This document shows positions 10,566 through 20,559 of a stretch of DNA of 40,585 bases, piece after piece. The notes under the pieces were generated by a model, which saw only the letters and a list, made by a program, of their open reading frames with translations, searched no databases and was not told the origin of the DNA. Both the position numbers and the translations under genes were made by a program. The stretch lies in NCBI GenBank assembly GCA_032718475.1, contig JAUCBJ010007632.1:1-40585 (forward strand), in the 5' to 3' direction. Source of the stretch: Nemertoderma westbladi (Eukaryota; Xenacoelomorpha; Nemertodermatida; Nemertodermatidae). How positions within the stretch are numbered: position 1 is the first letter of the stretch; each line of letters begins with the position of its first letter.

Positions 10566-10962
10566 CTAAAAATATAACAATAATAAAATGTTTTTGAACT
10601 TGTACTGGAGAGTGCGGGTGTGTGCGGGTGTGCATGACAGGTCAGAAAAAAATAATTAAAAAAAAAATTTCGCTCAGTAACCACGTGATTGAAGATGTGT
10701 TGTTTCTTTTAATTTCAGAGATAAATCGTAAGGTCGGTGATTATTCTTGTTCGTCAAAAACATTGGATTGGTAAATTTTCCCGCAAACTTTACAATGAAA
10801 TACCGACGATCTGCTAGTAAGTTTCACGAAATCGCCCCAAGAGCAGACAAATAGCTGAGTATTTATAAATAAATAGGGCTGCTCTTTCGTCGTTGGCAAC
10901 CCCAATTTATAGCGGGAAATTTAAATTCTCCAAACTGACAAATAGCAAACAATTGTACTACT
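10566..10962. other. Intron sequence of gene B
   Basis: This is non-coding. It lies between the acceptor of the last exon and the LINE insertion. No feature is recognised. Confidence 0.6.
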
Positions 10963-12475
10963 ACTACTACTACTAGGATCGGCATGGCAGCTGCATTTTT
11001 AAGAATGCTGTGCCGGCTTATCGACAAAATTGCACCGCCACAACTCCCTATCACCCATGACATTTGCTAGATCATCCGCATCTTCAAGGCCAGTGTCCTT
11101 TAAGATGCGTCTCAAGAAAGTCATGGGCTGTCCACCATGCTTATTCACTCCATGAGGCTGCCAAAGTACAAGATTATGCACTGGCTGGTCCTCACGGCGA
11201 AAGCAATGTCCTGCAAAGCGGAGGCGATTTTGTTCTAGTATCAAGCTTGGGGGAACCAATGAGACACCTCTAATGTTATATAGTGTCTGGTTGGAGATGT
11301 GTGCATTGTACTTGACACAATGAACCAGGCGTAGCATTCTTGTAAATGTACCATCTAGAGATTAGGTGTCCTCAGCAGTTAGAGCCTAGCATGGACTCCC
11401 ATAGAGGAGTACTGGAACTACTGCTGCGCTAAATAATCGGACGTTAAGTTTCCGATTAATTATCGGTACTTCCAAATCCTGGAAAGCCTATTCAAGGCTG
11501 CCCTGCCCAGGCCTTTCCCTTACGTATTCGAAGGTCCTCACCTGACTTCCAGATCCATGATCCCATTTAACAGAAATCATCCACATGATCAAGCATACCA
11601 TCTTTTGAGCTTATGCTCATCCGATCAGAGACTTGCTGAGGACTTTCAAAGTTAACTGTCAAAAAATTTTGGTCTTTCTGGAGTTAATAAAAAAACCAAC
11701 ACTAGAAGCAGCATGTTTTAATGAGCTGAGGAGCCGTTGGGCTCCCTCTAGTGATTCTGAGAGTACTCCTAAGTCATCAGCAAAGTCTAGATCAGTTAGG
11801 TACTTGGCAGGATTTCTTCGACTTCTGGAGCCAGTAGGTGGAGTTATCATCACCCCATCATCATTATGATGATCTAAGGACATGCGTAGAACATAGTCAA
11901 CAACAATTATGAACAAGAATGGTACAAGTGTGTCTCCCTGGAGGACGCCCCATAACACTTCAAATGGTTCTGTGTCACCGTCAACAGTAGACACAAATGT
12001 TGTCGAACCATCGTATACTGATCTGATTGCTGCAATAATTTCATCAGGAATCCCATATAATGAAAGTATGCTGAACATACGTGAGCGAGAGACTGAATCA
12101 AAGGCCTTGAAGAAGTCAACAAAGATAACAGCCAGATGCCTGTCTTTCTTTTTTGATAACTATTCAATTATCCTTCTAAGTGCCAAAATGGGCTCCATGG
12201 CCCCACGACCTTTACGGAACCCATTCTGATTTCCACGGAGCAGTCTCTCAATGGGATCCCTAATGCGATTTAATAGAATTCTATTGTATAGCTTTGCAGC
12301 AATCGAGATCAATGAGATTCCCCGAAAAGAACCATAGAGTGTTAGGTTCCCCTTCTTGGGAACTGGCACAAACTTATTTGTTTTCATTTCTTGTGGGACT
12401 CTTGTTGTTCGGTACATGTGTACTATGATGGGATAGATGAACTTTAAACACTCAGGTATTTTAAAGAACTAACAA
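10963..12475 (-). mobile_element. LINE (family A), 5'-truncated reverse transcriptase copy, frameshifted
   Basis: On the minus strand the RT begins near 12,470 with FVPVPKKG and FRGISLISIAAKLYNRILL, then NQNGFRKGRGAMEPI. It shifts frame near 12,160, continues GIPDEIIAAIRSVYDG, VLQGDT and FADD, and after further breaks ends with RLRFAGHCFRRED and DKPAQHS at 10,999. The tail gccgatcc(TAG)n lies at 10,966-10,985. It sits in the gene B intron between the distal Ig-FN3 exon and the last exon, only ~30 bp from the donor at 12,507. The FADD motif is the catalytic pair of the polymerase. It is dead because of multiple frameshifts. Confidence 0.88.
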
Positions 12476-12507
12476 TTAAACAATTGTAACAACTCGTTGT
12501 ATCTCAC

Positions 12508-13125
12508 CTGATGCTGGTTCACCTTCTATTATAGGAGTTGGATCCTGACAACCGAACTTATTACAGGCCACTACTGAGAAATAATGACGTTCATTGGGTA
12601 ATCCTGAGACGATTATGTAAGAATCATTTGTATTTCCTGTTGTTATAGTAACAATATTTCCGTTACTGTTTGTGTACTCAACTCTAAACCATTGAATAGA
12701 TCCCCCATTGAATCCTGGTGTCCAACTAACTATAACTCTGGAATTATCAACTGCTTCTACTTTAACTCCAGTCGGCATATGTGGAGGTCCCATAGGTTCC
12801 AACTTAACGTCACATTCACCAAAAGTACTGATACCATTTCTAACCCTCCCAAAGTAGGTTAAATTAAGATCATCACTGGTTACATCATATATCATTAGAC
12901 TTATGACAGCAATATTTTTATACCCAAAGTTCTCCACTACAACAACTGATGTTCTATATTTATCACCATCGGGCAGTTCCTTATTTAAGTCAACTTCACT
13001 AAGCCAATAGACACTCGATTCAATAACAGCTGGATAACTTTCCAATGTACATGTTAGAGTAACGACATTCCCAACATCTCCTATAACAATTCGCTCTGTG
13101 TCTTTATGAATCCAAATGGGGTTGT
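12508..13125 (-). CDS. Receptor gene B, Ig + FN3 exon (distal copy)
   Basis: This is a 618-bp exon, phase 1 at both ends: acceptor cgattttcttag|AC and donor CATCAG|GTGAGA. It codes an Ig-like domain (VTLTCTLESYPAV, W in VYWLSE, second Cys in GECDV) followed by an FN3 domain (PPHMPTGVKVEAVDNS, VSWTPGFNGGS, LPNERHYFSVVACNKFG). Such domains are extracellular adhesion or ligand-binding modules. It is a close paralogue of 14,438-15,067 and 30,164-30,787; since gene A has only one such exon, it has been duplicated in gene B (or lost in A). Because 618 is divisible by 3, it could be included or skipped without changing frame. Confidence 0.87.
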
Positions 13126-13174
13126 CTAAGAAAATCGAAAAATATTTTATTTTATTTGAAACAATATTTGTTAT

Positions 13175-13430
13175 ACTACAACTACTACTAGGTCGAGCGA
13201 ACTCGGACAGTGGAAATGAGATCCTTCCAGGCTTCCCGATTCTCCATAGTTGTCGCAATTTCGTTTCTCCAAAGTTCAGTATCCCTTTCAAGTTGATCTA
13301 TATATGTTATGGCCGGTCGTCCGCGACTACGCTTTCCATGAGTTGGTTGCCAGAGAAGTAGATCTGGTATGTCTTTATTTCGCCAGCAGTGCCCACTGAA
13401 TCTTAATCTGCGTTCACGGAGGGTGGTTAC
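13175..13430 (-). mobile_element. LINE (family B) 3' end fragment
   Basis: The minus-strand frame reads LRERRLRFSGHCWRNKD, LLLWQPTHGKRSRGRPAI, TYIDQLERDTELWRNEI and MENREAWKDLI. This is a LINE C-terminal region distinct from family A at the residue level. It ends in ctcgacc(TAG)n-like sequence near 13,175-13,190. The family A copy to its right has its own (TAG) tail joined to this fragment at 13,430, so family A inserted into or beside it. Confidence 0.8.
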
Positions 13431-14130
13431 TACTAGGATCGGCATGCTGCATTTTTAAGAATGCTGTGCCGGCTTGCCAACAAAATTGCACCGCCACAAC
13501 TCCCTATCACCCATGACATTTGCTAGATCATCCGCATTTTCAAGGCCAGTGTCCTTTAAGATGCGTCTCAAGAAAGTCATGGGCTGTCCACCATGCTTAT
13601 TCACTCCATGAGGCTGCCAAAGTACAAGATTATGCACTGGCTGGTCCTCACGGCGAAAGCAATGTCCTGCAAAGCGGAGGCGATTTCGTTCTAATGTCAA
13701 GCTTGGGGGAACCAATGAGACACCCCCAATGTTATATAATGTCTGGTTGGAGATGTGTGCATTGTACTTGACACAATGAACCCGGCGTAGCATTCTTGTG
13801 AATGTGCCATCCAGAGATTTGGTGTCCTCAGCAGTTAGAGCCCAGCATGGACTCCCATAGAGGAGTACTGGAACTACTGCTGCTCTAAATAATCGAACTT
13901 TAAAAGTTTGTGATGTACTGTTTCCTATGAGACTGAAAATGCTATTCAATGCTGCCTATGCCGTCCCCTTACATACTCAAAAGTCCTTCACCTGATTTCC
14001 GGACCCATGATCCCAGGTAGCAGAATTTATTCACATGCTCAAATATACCATCCTTTGAGCTTATGCTTTATACGTTCAGACATTATCTGGGGACTCTCGA
14101 AGTGTTCACACCATGGATCAGTTTTATCTT
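13431..14130 (-). mobile_element. LINE (family A) 3' end copy
   Basis: The frame codes KVRLFRAAVVPVLLYGSPCW ... RLRFAGHCFRRED ... GKPAQHS and ends at 13,455, followed by the family tail at 13,431-13,446. Upstream homology continues to about 14,130 with frame damage. It shares its 5' portion with the remnant at 26,390-26,660 rather than with the other copies. Confidence 0.87.
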
Positions 14131-14244
14131 AAATCTTTAAGTAACAGACAGGCTATTCCATATGTATAAAAGTAACATGATAAAATAAAGTAATAGGAAC
14201 GCATTATTTGGGAAACCATGTTCGGCATGATCAGGTCTCTTCAA

Positions 14245-14412
14245 TACAATCTTGGGTTGAACAAAGTATATTTTTGACAGACCAATATCAAGCAAATAAA
14301 ATATGTTTTTAGTATAAAGTATGTTTTTTTATTATTATGTAAAAAAACACTTTATTTTAATTGCTTGATATTGGTCTGTCAAAAATATACTTTGTTCCAA
14401 CACAAGATTGTA
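14245..14412. repeat. Palindromic foldback element (MITE-like) next to a splice donor
   Basis: The left arm acaatcttgggttgaacaaa continues gtatatttttgacagaccaatatcaagcaa. The right arm is its reverse complement (ttgcttgatattggtctgtc ... gttccaacacaagattgta). The AT-rich centre is about 60 bp. It lies just downstream of the donor of the 14,438-15,067 exon. A decayed copy occupies the same place in gene A (30,010-30,150). Confidence 0.88.
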
Positions 14413-14437
14413 TAAAAGTTAACATATTATATCTCAC

Positions 14438-15067
14438 CTGATGCTGGTTCACCTTCTATTACAGGAGTTGGAACCCGACAACCGTGCTCATTACAGGCCA
14501 CCACGGTGAAATAATGACGTTCATTGGGTAAGTCTGGGACGATTATGTAAGAATCATATGTAATTCCCGATGTTTTAGTAACACTTGTACCGTTACTGTT
14601 GGTGTACTCAACCCTAAACCATTGAATAGATCCACTATTGAATCCTGGTGTCCAACTAACTCGAACTCTGGAATTATCAACCGCCTCTACTTTAACTCCA
14701 GTCGGCATATGTGGAGGTCCTTTAGGTTCTACTTTAACGTTACATTCAACCTCAGTATTACTGCTAGGGATACCATTTCCAACACTCCCAAAGTAGGTTG
14801 GATTAAGATCATCTCTCGTTACATTATATATAGTTAGCCTTAAAACAGCTGTACTTTTATACCCAAAGTTCTCCACTACAACAACTGATGTTCTATATTT
14901 ATCACCATCGGGTAGCTTTTTATTTACGGCAAATTGACTAATCCAATAGACACTCGATTCAATCACAGCTGGATAACTTTCCATTGTACATGTTAGAGTA
15001 ACGTTCGTCCCAAGAACTCCTATAACAGTTTGCTCTGTGGTGTCATTGTGAATCCAATGTGGTTTGT
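14438..15067 (-). CDS. Receptor gene B, Ig + FN3 exon (proximal copy)
   Basis: This is a 630-bp exon, phase 1/phase 1: acceptor ttttcttctttag|AC and donor CATCAG|GTGAGA. It codes an Ig-like domain (PHWIHNDTTEQTVIG, VTLTCTMESYPAV, VYWISQ, EVECNVKVEP) and an FN3 domain (PPHMPTGVKVEAVDNSRV, VSWTPGFNSGSIQWFRVEYT, PNERHYFTVVACNEHGC). Several N-x-S/T sites suggest glycosylation. It has no internal stops, and its sequence is nearly parallel to 12,508-13,125, differing mainly in the Ig part and by a four-residue insertion (SNTE-like) before the second Cys. Confidence 0.88.
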
Positions 15068-15119
15068 CTAAAGAAGAAAATATGTTTGTATTGTAATTAT
15101 ATTTAATATTATACATACA

Positions 15120-15633
15120 TTTTACATACGAACCTACAGTGCGTGCGATATTAATTAATTAATGTTGTATATTCATACATAATATATCACATATATATAT
15201 ATATTAGTACCGCACAGTAATGTAATGTAAATCTAAATTTTAGTAATGTAAAGTAAATTTAAGTAATTAACTTATATGTTGGTACTGTAATAGCGCGGTA
15301 CGGGTCATCAGGGCTCGGTATTAGGTGGGTATGGGTCGGTACAACTCTGTATTATATATATCGATGTTTCTCTATACTCCATGCATGTCGTTATGGCACT
15401 GTATTGCATCGGTAGCTCGTGATGCCCAGATGATACCAAACAACTTCATATATACTGTAATTGATCGTATTTGAATTCACCTCTCTTTTATATATGCTCT
15501 TAGTTCGATGCATTGGATTTCATTGATTACCTACGCAAAAATTAACCTATGCGAAACTGCATTCCATAAGCTAACGCGTAGCCTAAGCGTAGGTTACGCG
15601 TAGTCTACCCCGATCAAACCCACGATCTAAGAC
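15120..15633. other. Intron sequence, AT-rich
   Basis: No gene is seen. It contains short direct repeats of taatgtaaagtaaat and an (AT)n run near 15,190-15,205. Confidence 0.6.
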
Positions 15634-15848
15634 TGACACATAAGCAGGAAACCTTCACATGCATTATCGACCAATCAAAAATCTCCTCAGCAAAGGAATC
15701 TTCTGGAGTCTTCCTACAGTATTATTGGCAGGAGCATTGCAAACCAATACCAGAAACAAACCAATAGGAAGATTCCAGAAGATTCCATTGCTGAAAAGAT
15801 TTTTGATTGGTCGATGATGCATGCGAGGGTTTCCTGCTTATGTCGGTG
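15634..15848. repeat. Long imperfect inverted repeat (about 80-nt arms)
   Basis: The left arm (15,634-15,718) contains cataagcaggaaaccttcac and atcgaccaatcaaaaatctc. The right arm (15,766-15,846) contains gatttttgattggtcgatg and gagggtttcctgcttatgtc, the reverse complement. The spacer is about 50 bp. This is either a foldback transposon or a hairpin-forming locus. Confidence 0.85.
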
Positions 15849-15941
15849 ATCTAAGCACTAGTAGTTGCCAGTGTCAGAACTGTGATCAGCATCTGGCAGT
15901 CTGGTCTACAGGTGTATGATACGGTTCCCCAGCTTTAGATC

Positions 15942-16352
15942 CCAGAGCACCTTAGATCCTGAACGAATTTAGATCTTGGATGAACATAGATCCTTCACAT
16001 ACGAACTTAGATCCTTCCCATATGAACTTAGATCCTTACCATAGGAACTTCGATCCTTCCCATAGGAACTTAGATCCTTCCCATATGAACTTAGATCCTC
16101 CCCATAGCAACTTAGATCCTTCCCATAGGAACTTAGATTCTTACCATATGAACTTAAATCCTTCCCATATGAACCTAGATCCTTCCCATAGGAACTTAGA
16201 TCCTTCCCATATGAACTTAGATCCTCCCCATAGAAACTTAGATCCTTCCCACAGGAACTAAGATTCTTACCATATGAACTTAGATCCTTCCCATGGGAAC
16301 TTAGATCCTTCCAATATGAACTTAGATCGTCAACATATGAACTTGGATCCAA
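15942..16352. repeat. 21-bp minisatellite around GAACTTAGATCC, ~19 copies
   Basis: The unit is roughly gaacttagatccttcccata with g/t variants. Both strands are open over most of the array (repeats of NLDPSHM or YGKDLSS), which simply follows from 21 being divisible by 3. I do not treat it as coding. Confidence 0.92.
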
Positions 16353-16452
16353 CCTTGCATATATTGCTCTACCGTAGCTGTGTTAATGTGAAATGTCATT
16401 CCCATTGGCCAGCAGACCTTACTGTAAATATTATCACGCTTGAAGGAAACCG

Positions 16453-16860
16453 AACTTAGATCCTATCACCAATACATTGCAATGAATTAGCTATTATGAT
16501 TGGTAAATTATAGTTTGTTGGCGAGTCACTGATCGCAACTGCTTTGAGTGTATGACATATTTGCATAGATCATTATAAGTATTTTTATATGCGTAATAAC
16601 TCAGTTAAATATACTATAATATCGATGGAACGCGGCCAACGCACAATACCTGGGATCTAAGTTCGCTTCTCCTCTAGCGTGTGCTAAGGAATTTGTATAA
16701 ATTGGGATCTAAGTTCACCTAAGATCTAAGTTGCTTTGCTTTCAACGTGAGATCTAAGTTCGCTTCGTGACTAGCATGATGATTACCAAAAAAGGCTTTT
16801 AATAGCATAAATTGGGTTCTAAGTTCACCTAGTTAGGATCTAACTTTAAGGTAAACACTA
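16453..16860. repeat. Scattered GGATCTAAGTTC motifs, mostly inverted relative to the array
   Basis: After one more gaacttagatcc at 16,453, the reverse complement ggatctaagttc (or close forms) appears near 16,650, 16,705, 16,720, 16,750, 16,815 and 16,845. The motif cluster therefore has opposed orientation around about 16,550. Confidence 0.75.
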
Positions 16861-16974
16861 GAGTCTTACAACCTTTAAACTACAAAAAAACATAGCATCA
16901 GGACATTAAGACCAAAATACCTTCCAGACCCTAAGGCCATCAAAGGACACCAACAAAACAAACAAAAATATAAT

Positions 16975-17160
16975 AACTCGATAGCTGCTACCCGAGGGTA
17001 GGGGTGGGCGCTACTCCTATCCCAAGATTTGCTCCCAGTTATTTAACTGGTACTCATTTCATCGACCCCAGTGGATGAAAGGCTGAGTGGACCCTGGCGG
17101 GGCTGAACCTACAACCGATAGATTGCAGGCCCGGCGCTCAACCAACTGAGCTACCCCGCC
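16975..17160 (-). mobile_element. tRNA-derived SINE
   Basis: The minus-strand head (17,160-17,096) starts GGCGGGGTAGCTCAGTTGGT and closes with CCCCGCC, so the first and last seven bases pair as an acceptor stem. It has a box A (TAGCTCAGTTGGTTGAGCG) and a box B-like GGTTCAGCCCC for RNA polymerase III. A non-tRNA body follows (gtccactcagcctttcatcc ... agtagcgcccacccctaccc). The anticodon and T arms do not fold well, so this is a SINE head rather than a working tRNA. It abuts the end of the LINE endonuclease at 17,161. Confidence 0.75.
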
Positions 17161-18373
17161 TTGGTACACAGGTGTTGCTGTATGTGAGCAGTTGTAATTG
17201 CTTCAATTTTATCCTGTATGTACTTTTCCTGGCTGATGTTGTAGGCCAATTTAAGATCGTCCTTAGCTTTCTCAACCTTGTTAATGTTTTCGGTTGTTGG
17301 TTGTTGGTTTTAACTTTGTAGGCTATCTTAAGATCTTCTCTCTTACAAGTAACCTCAGAATTTTGCCATGGCACATACTGTTTTCGTTTGGGTTTCTGGG
17401 GGATATGCCTCTTAGCTGATTCCTTGTGGGCTGTTATTATATTCTGGTATATTGAATCGGTGGATTGGTCTTCATCAATTGTCTGAAGTGTTTCAAAGCG
17501 GTTTTGAACTTCTACTGTATAAGCATCCTTTACAGCATTGTCAGTTCTGAGTTTCTCCGAGTCATAGTTGATTTGCTTGCTATTCCTGGGTTTGCTGGCT
17601 CTCAAACTGAGTATGATCCCTGCAGTCACAATTCTGTGGTCCGAACCAATTACGATGAACGAGCTGTATGCCTCGCAGTTGATCATGCTATTTCTCCACT
17701 TTTTGTTTATAAGGATGTAATCCAGTTGTGCTTTGGTTCCATTAGGGTATTGAAAGGTCCATAGCTTCCCCTTACTCTTTTCGAATGTTTTATTTGTTGG
17801 TATCAATTCACATTCTTCCATTAGGTCTAAAAGTAAGTACCCATTTCTATAAGAACTTGGGTTATAGGTGTAACCCTTGATGTCTTCAGGGCCAATTTGC
17901 GCATTCAGGTCACCAGCAATGACTTTAACATTGTGTCTCGGTATGTCCTTTATAAGTCCAGTCAGTTCTTCATAAAACTTGACTGCTTGTTCTGGCTCTG
18001 AGGCATTGGTTGGACTGTAGCAACATATAACTGTTGCCTTGGGATTCCCATCAAATGTTGCGATCATATCCCTGGAATTTATAGATTCGATGTTGTTTAG
18101 GGTCTTAAGTGCAAATGGGCTTAGTAGAATTCCTCCTCCACCAATTGATGCATTGGCCGAGTTTCTTACTGCTGAGCTTGTTACTAACGTCCATCCATTT
18201 CCAATGTCATTGTACTTCATGGCAGTGTCTTCATGACAAATCCGATGTTCTTGGATGCAGATGATGTCGATGTTATATTCCATTGCCAGAGCGACCATGT
18301 CACCCTGTTTGGTATGTACTTTCAGCGTGCGTGCGTTCATTGTAGCAATCTTTAGTGTCTTTCTACATTTCAA
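17161..18373 (-). mobile_element. LINE 5' fragment: APE-type endonuclease domain
   Basis: A frame of about 400 codons carries the apurinic-like endonuclease of non-LTR retrotransposons: LKIATMNARTLKV, DIICIQEHR, CCYSPTN, VIAGDLNAQIG, LDYILINKKWR and the catalytic GSDHRIV. The fold nicks target DNA to prime reverse transcription. The first in-frame ATG is at MNARTLK; the frame is closed just upstream at about 18,385, so the 5' end is truncated. The 3' part shifts frame near 17,290 and is cut off by the SINE. It is inserted in the gene B intron between the second exon and the proximal Ig-FN3 exon. A more decayed relative lies at 25,610-25,860. Confidence 0.9.
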
Positions 18374-18469
18374 CAGGTTTTTTCAACAGGTATTTAATTA
18401 TGTAGAAGGACTTAAAGGTTGTTAAGTACTTCGTGCCTCTCACAGGATGCGTAGCTCCAGTTCTACTAA

Positions 18470-18810
18470 CTGTAGTGGAGGGTAATATTTACATTAGTTT
18501 ATTGTTGCTTACACTGAACTATTAACTCAATAGTGAATGACTCCTGTTCTACTAACAGCGATGGAGGGTAATATTTACAATAGTTTATTGTTACTTACAT
18601 CGAACTATTAACTCAATAGTGAATGACTCCTGCTCTACTAACAGTGATGGAGGGTAATATTTACAGTAGTTTATTGTTACTTACACTGAACTATTAACTC
18701 AATAGTGAATGACTCCTGTTCTACTAACAGTGATGGAGGGTAATATTTACAGTAGTTTATTGTTACTTACACTGAACTATTAACTCAATAGTGAATGACT
18801 CTGTAATAGT
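18470..18810. repeat. 86-bp minisatellite copying the end and donor of gene B exon 2
   Basis: The unit phases at 18,474, 18,560, 18,646 and 18,732 are exactly 86 bp apart. On the minus strand, each contains gagtcattcactattgag and taatagttcagt|GTAAGT, that is, the last ~31 nt of the exon plus its donor and ~50 nt of intron. The last unit overlaps the true exon end (18,771). Confidence 0.93.
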
Positions 18811-19350
18811 TGATAAATCATAAAACGTATATTCGGCTTTAGTTGTGTAAATCCCTGAAGATCTTTTATTTATATCGATATTCCTAACTTCATCTCCACC
18901 GGTTACGAAGTTGCCACTCCAAATATAACCAACATGTATATTGCATCCATCCCCATCTGGAATCCACTTTACCTCTATTGTGTCGTTATGAACTTCTAAA
19001 CTTCTATTTAATTGTATTGAATCACCTCCATCATAAGAAGTACCAGAAACTTTCAGTTTCAGATCACAATATTCTACAGTTACCGGTACCACTGGACTTT
19101 CTTTTCTCCCTTCCCCACTGTCGTTGCTGTACTGACCAGTAAACTCGCACTTATAATCACCTCCATCGTCGGCGCCTAAAGGGTCTAGTGTAAATGTTGA
19201 TGAAGATGGTTCAGTAACTATAGCCGCATCACCAGTAACATCTTTAGTACCAACATACCAGGACCAACTTGGTTTTGGTTCCACATTGTAGTCGTCTGCC
19301 GAACATTTTAATTCCAATGTTTCGCCTTTTTTCTTTTTAATCGCATCGCT
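18771..19350 (-). CDS. Receptor gene B, exon 2: Ig domain plus a second C-containing domain (5' boundary unclear)
   Basis: The exon codes an Ig-like domain (KKKKGETLELKCSADDYNVE, WSWYVG, GADDGGDYKCEFTG) followed by a domain of about 100 residues (VEYCDLKLKVSGTSY ... CNIHVGYIWSGNFVTGGDEV ... TIELIVQC) that I do not recognise by name but may be another Ig-type fold. It ends at the phase-1 donor CAGT|GTAAGT. Homology to gene A's exon (31,798-32,406) stops at 19,350; beyond it I found no acceptor in the required phase 1 before an in-frame stop. Gene B may be deleted here, or may use another splice. Confidence 0.78.
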
Positions 19351-19696
19351 AAAATACTGCGGGTTATCAGGCTCAGCAACCTTGTTACTTCAGGATTTTA
19401 TAAAGCTTTAAATATATTTTATTGGCACCCCATGCCGTTCACAACAAACAGAACAATTATTGCCCCAAACTTCCTAGTAGTAGTTCGTTTTTCTACTTCT
19501 CTCTACATTTCACTACCATCTCTTTCCCCATTTTGGACTTCACTTTATGTCATTTCCCGGCTTGGTTTCCTCAGAATGCCTCCAGCCGTCTCAGAAACCC
19601 CAGTCTACAGTCTGATGCTCACTGACACTGATCGTATGTAACTAAATATAATGTAATATACAGTAATGTAACCTTTAGTGGATATCTCAAACTTAC
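19351..19696. other. Short intron 1 of gene B
   Basis: The right part (about 19,470-19,696) is homologous to 33,790-34,033 in gene A (tttcctcagaatgcctcc, gtctacagtctgatgctcac). Gene A's intron is about 1.3 kb longer, so either sequence was lost here with the acceptor or gained in A. Confidence 0.7.
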
Positions 19697-20555
19697 ATTG
19701 AACTACGATCGTAGTGGTACAGGATTTATCCTCTTCTATAGCTATATTCCTCGCCTTACATATAAACTCTGCCCCATTATCTCCACGACTTAGATCTCTA
19801 TTTATACTCAGTGTATCTCCTGGTTCAGTTACGACTCCACCAATAGCAACTCCGTTACTATACCAACTCCATCTAGAATCTCCTGATGTACTTCCAGCTA
19901 CCGGTACCGGTACCCAATCCGATAACTTACAGTTTAATGTAGCTGAACTGCCATCTATATAAGTACAACTCGGTAAGCAGCTACACTCTGGATTAGTATC
20001 AGCTTTACATTGGGCTATTATTAGTGGATAAGCCGTCTGATCCGGGAAGTCCGTCGTGTTGTTTTGGAGTTCTACTACTCTTGGATTTGATCCAGCATTT
20101 CCAGCATTAATCCAATATTGTATGTGTATCCTCAATTCCTTCAGTATAGATTCAATGACAGGAGGATTCAACCCAACAGTTATATATCCTTCAGCTCCGA
20201 CTGTGTTGCTACTTATATATTCTGTTGTACTCCATCCACCACAAGGGATATCGTTACCGTTGTTTCTACAAACATCTCCTTTGGAGTTCGCTTCATTTAC
20301 CACACTTATGCTGTTACCATTATCACCCGTAGCAATAACATATAATTCCAGTACATCGGAAACAGTTTCCGTTATAAATTCGCTAACCTCTTCAATAACA
20401 AAATCAACTTTTACTCTAATACTGTCTCTGTCTTCTTTAACGAAACATTCTCTAGTAAACGGAGGTCCACCTTGTTCGACTAGTCTATATCCATTATACT
20501 TTAACCCCAGAATAACATCAGTTAGACTTAGTAATATTATTATATATAATTTCAT
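19697..20555 (-). CDS. Receptor gene B, exon 1: signal peptide, N-terminal domain, Ig domain
   Basis: The start ATG at 20,553-20,555 begins MKLYIIILLSLTDVILG, a typical signal peptide. About 165 residues follow of an N-terminal domain I cannot assign (FTRECFVKEDRDSIRVKVDF, CGGWSTTEYISSNTVG, KELRIHIQYWI), then a Cys-rich linker (QCKADTNPECSCLPSC). An Ig-like domain comes next (SSATLNCKLSDWVPV, WSWYSNGV, DNGAEFICKARN). The exon ends at the phase-1 donor CAAT|GTAAGT at 19,696. It is colinear with gene A exon 1 (34,034-34,886) and, for its first 110 residues, with fragment C. The product is expected at the cell surface. Confidence 0.88.
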
Positions 20556-20559
20556 GATG

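Noticed and set aside
15969-16352. Open frames YGKDLSS / NLDPSHM on both strands
   Set aside because: These are by-products of a 21-bp repeat; there is no start context, splice context or homology.
17096-17160. Functional tRNA gene
   Set aside because: The acceptor stem pairs but the anticodon and T arms do not, and it continues into a SINE body next to a LINE.
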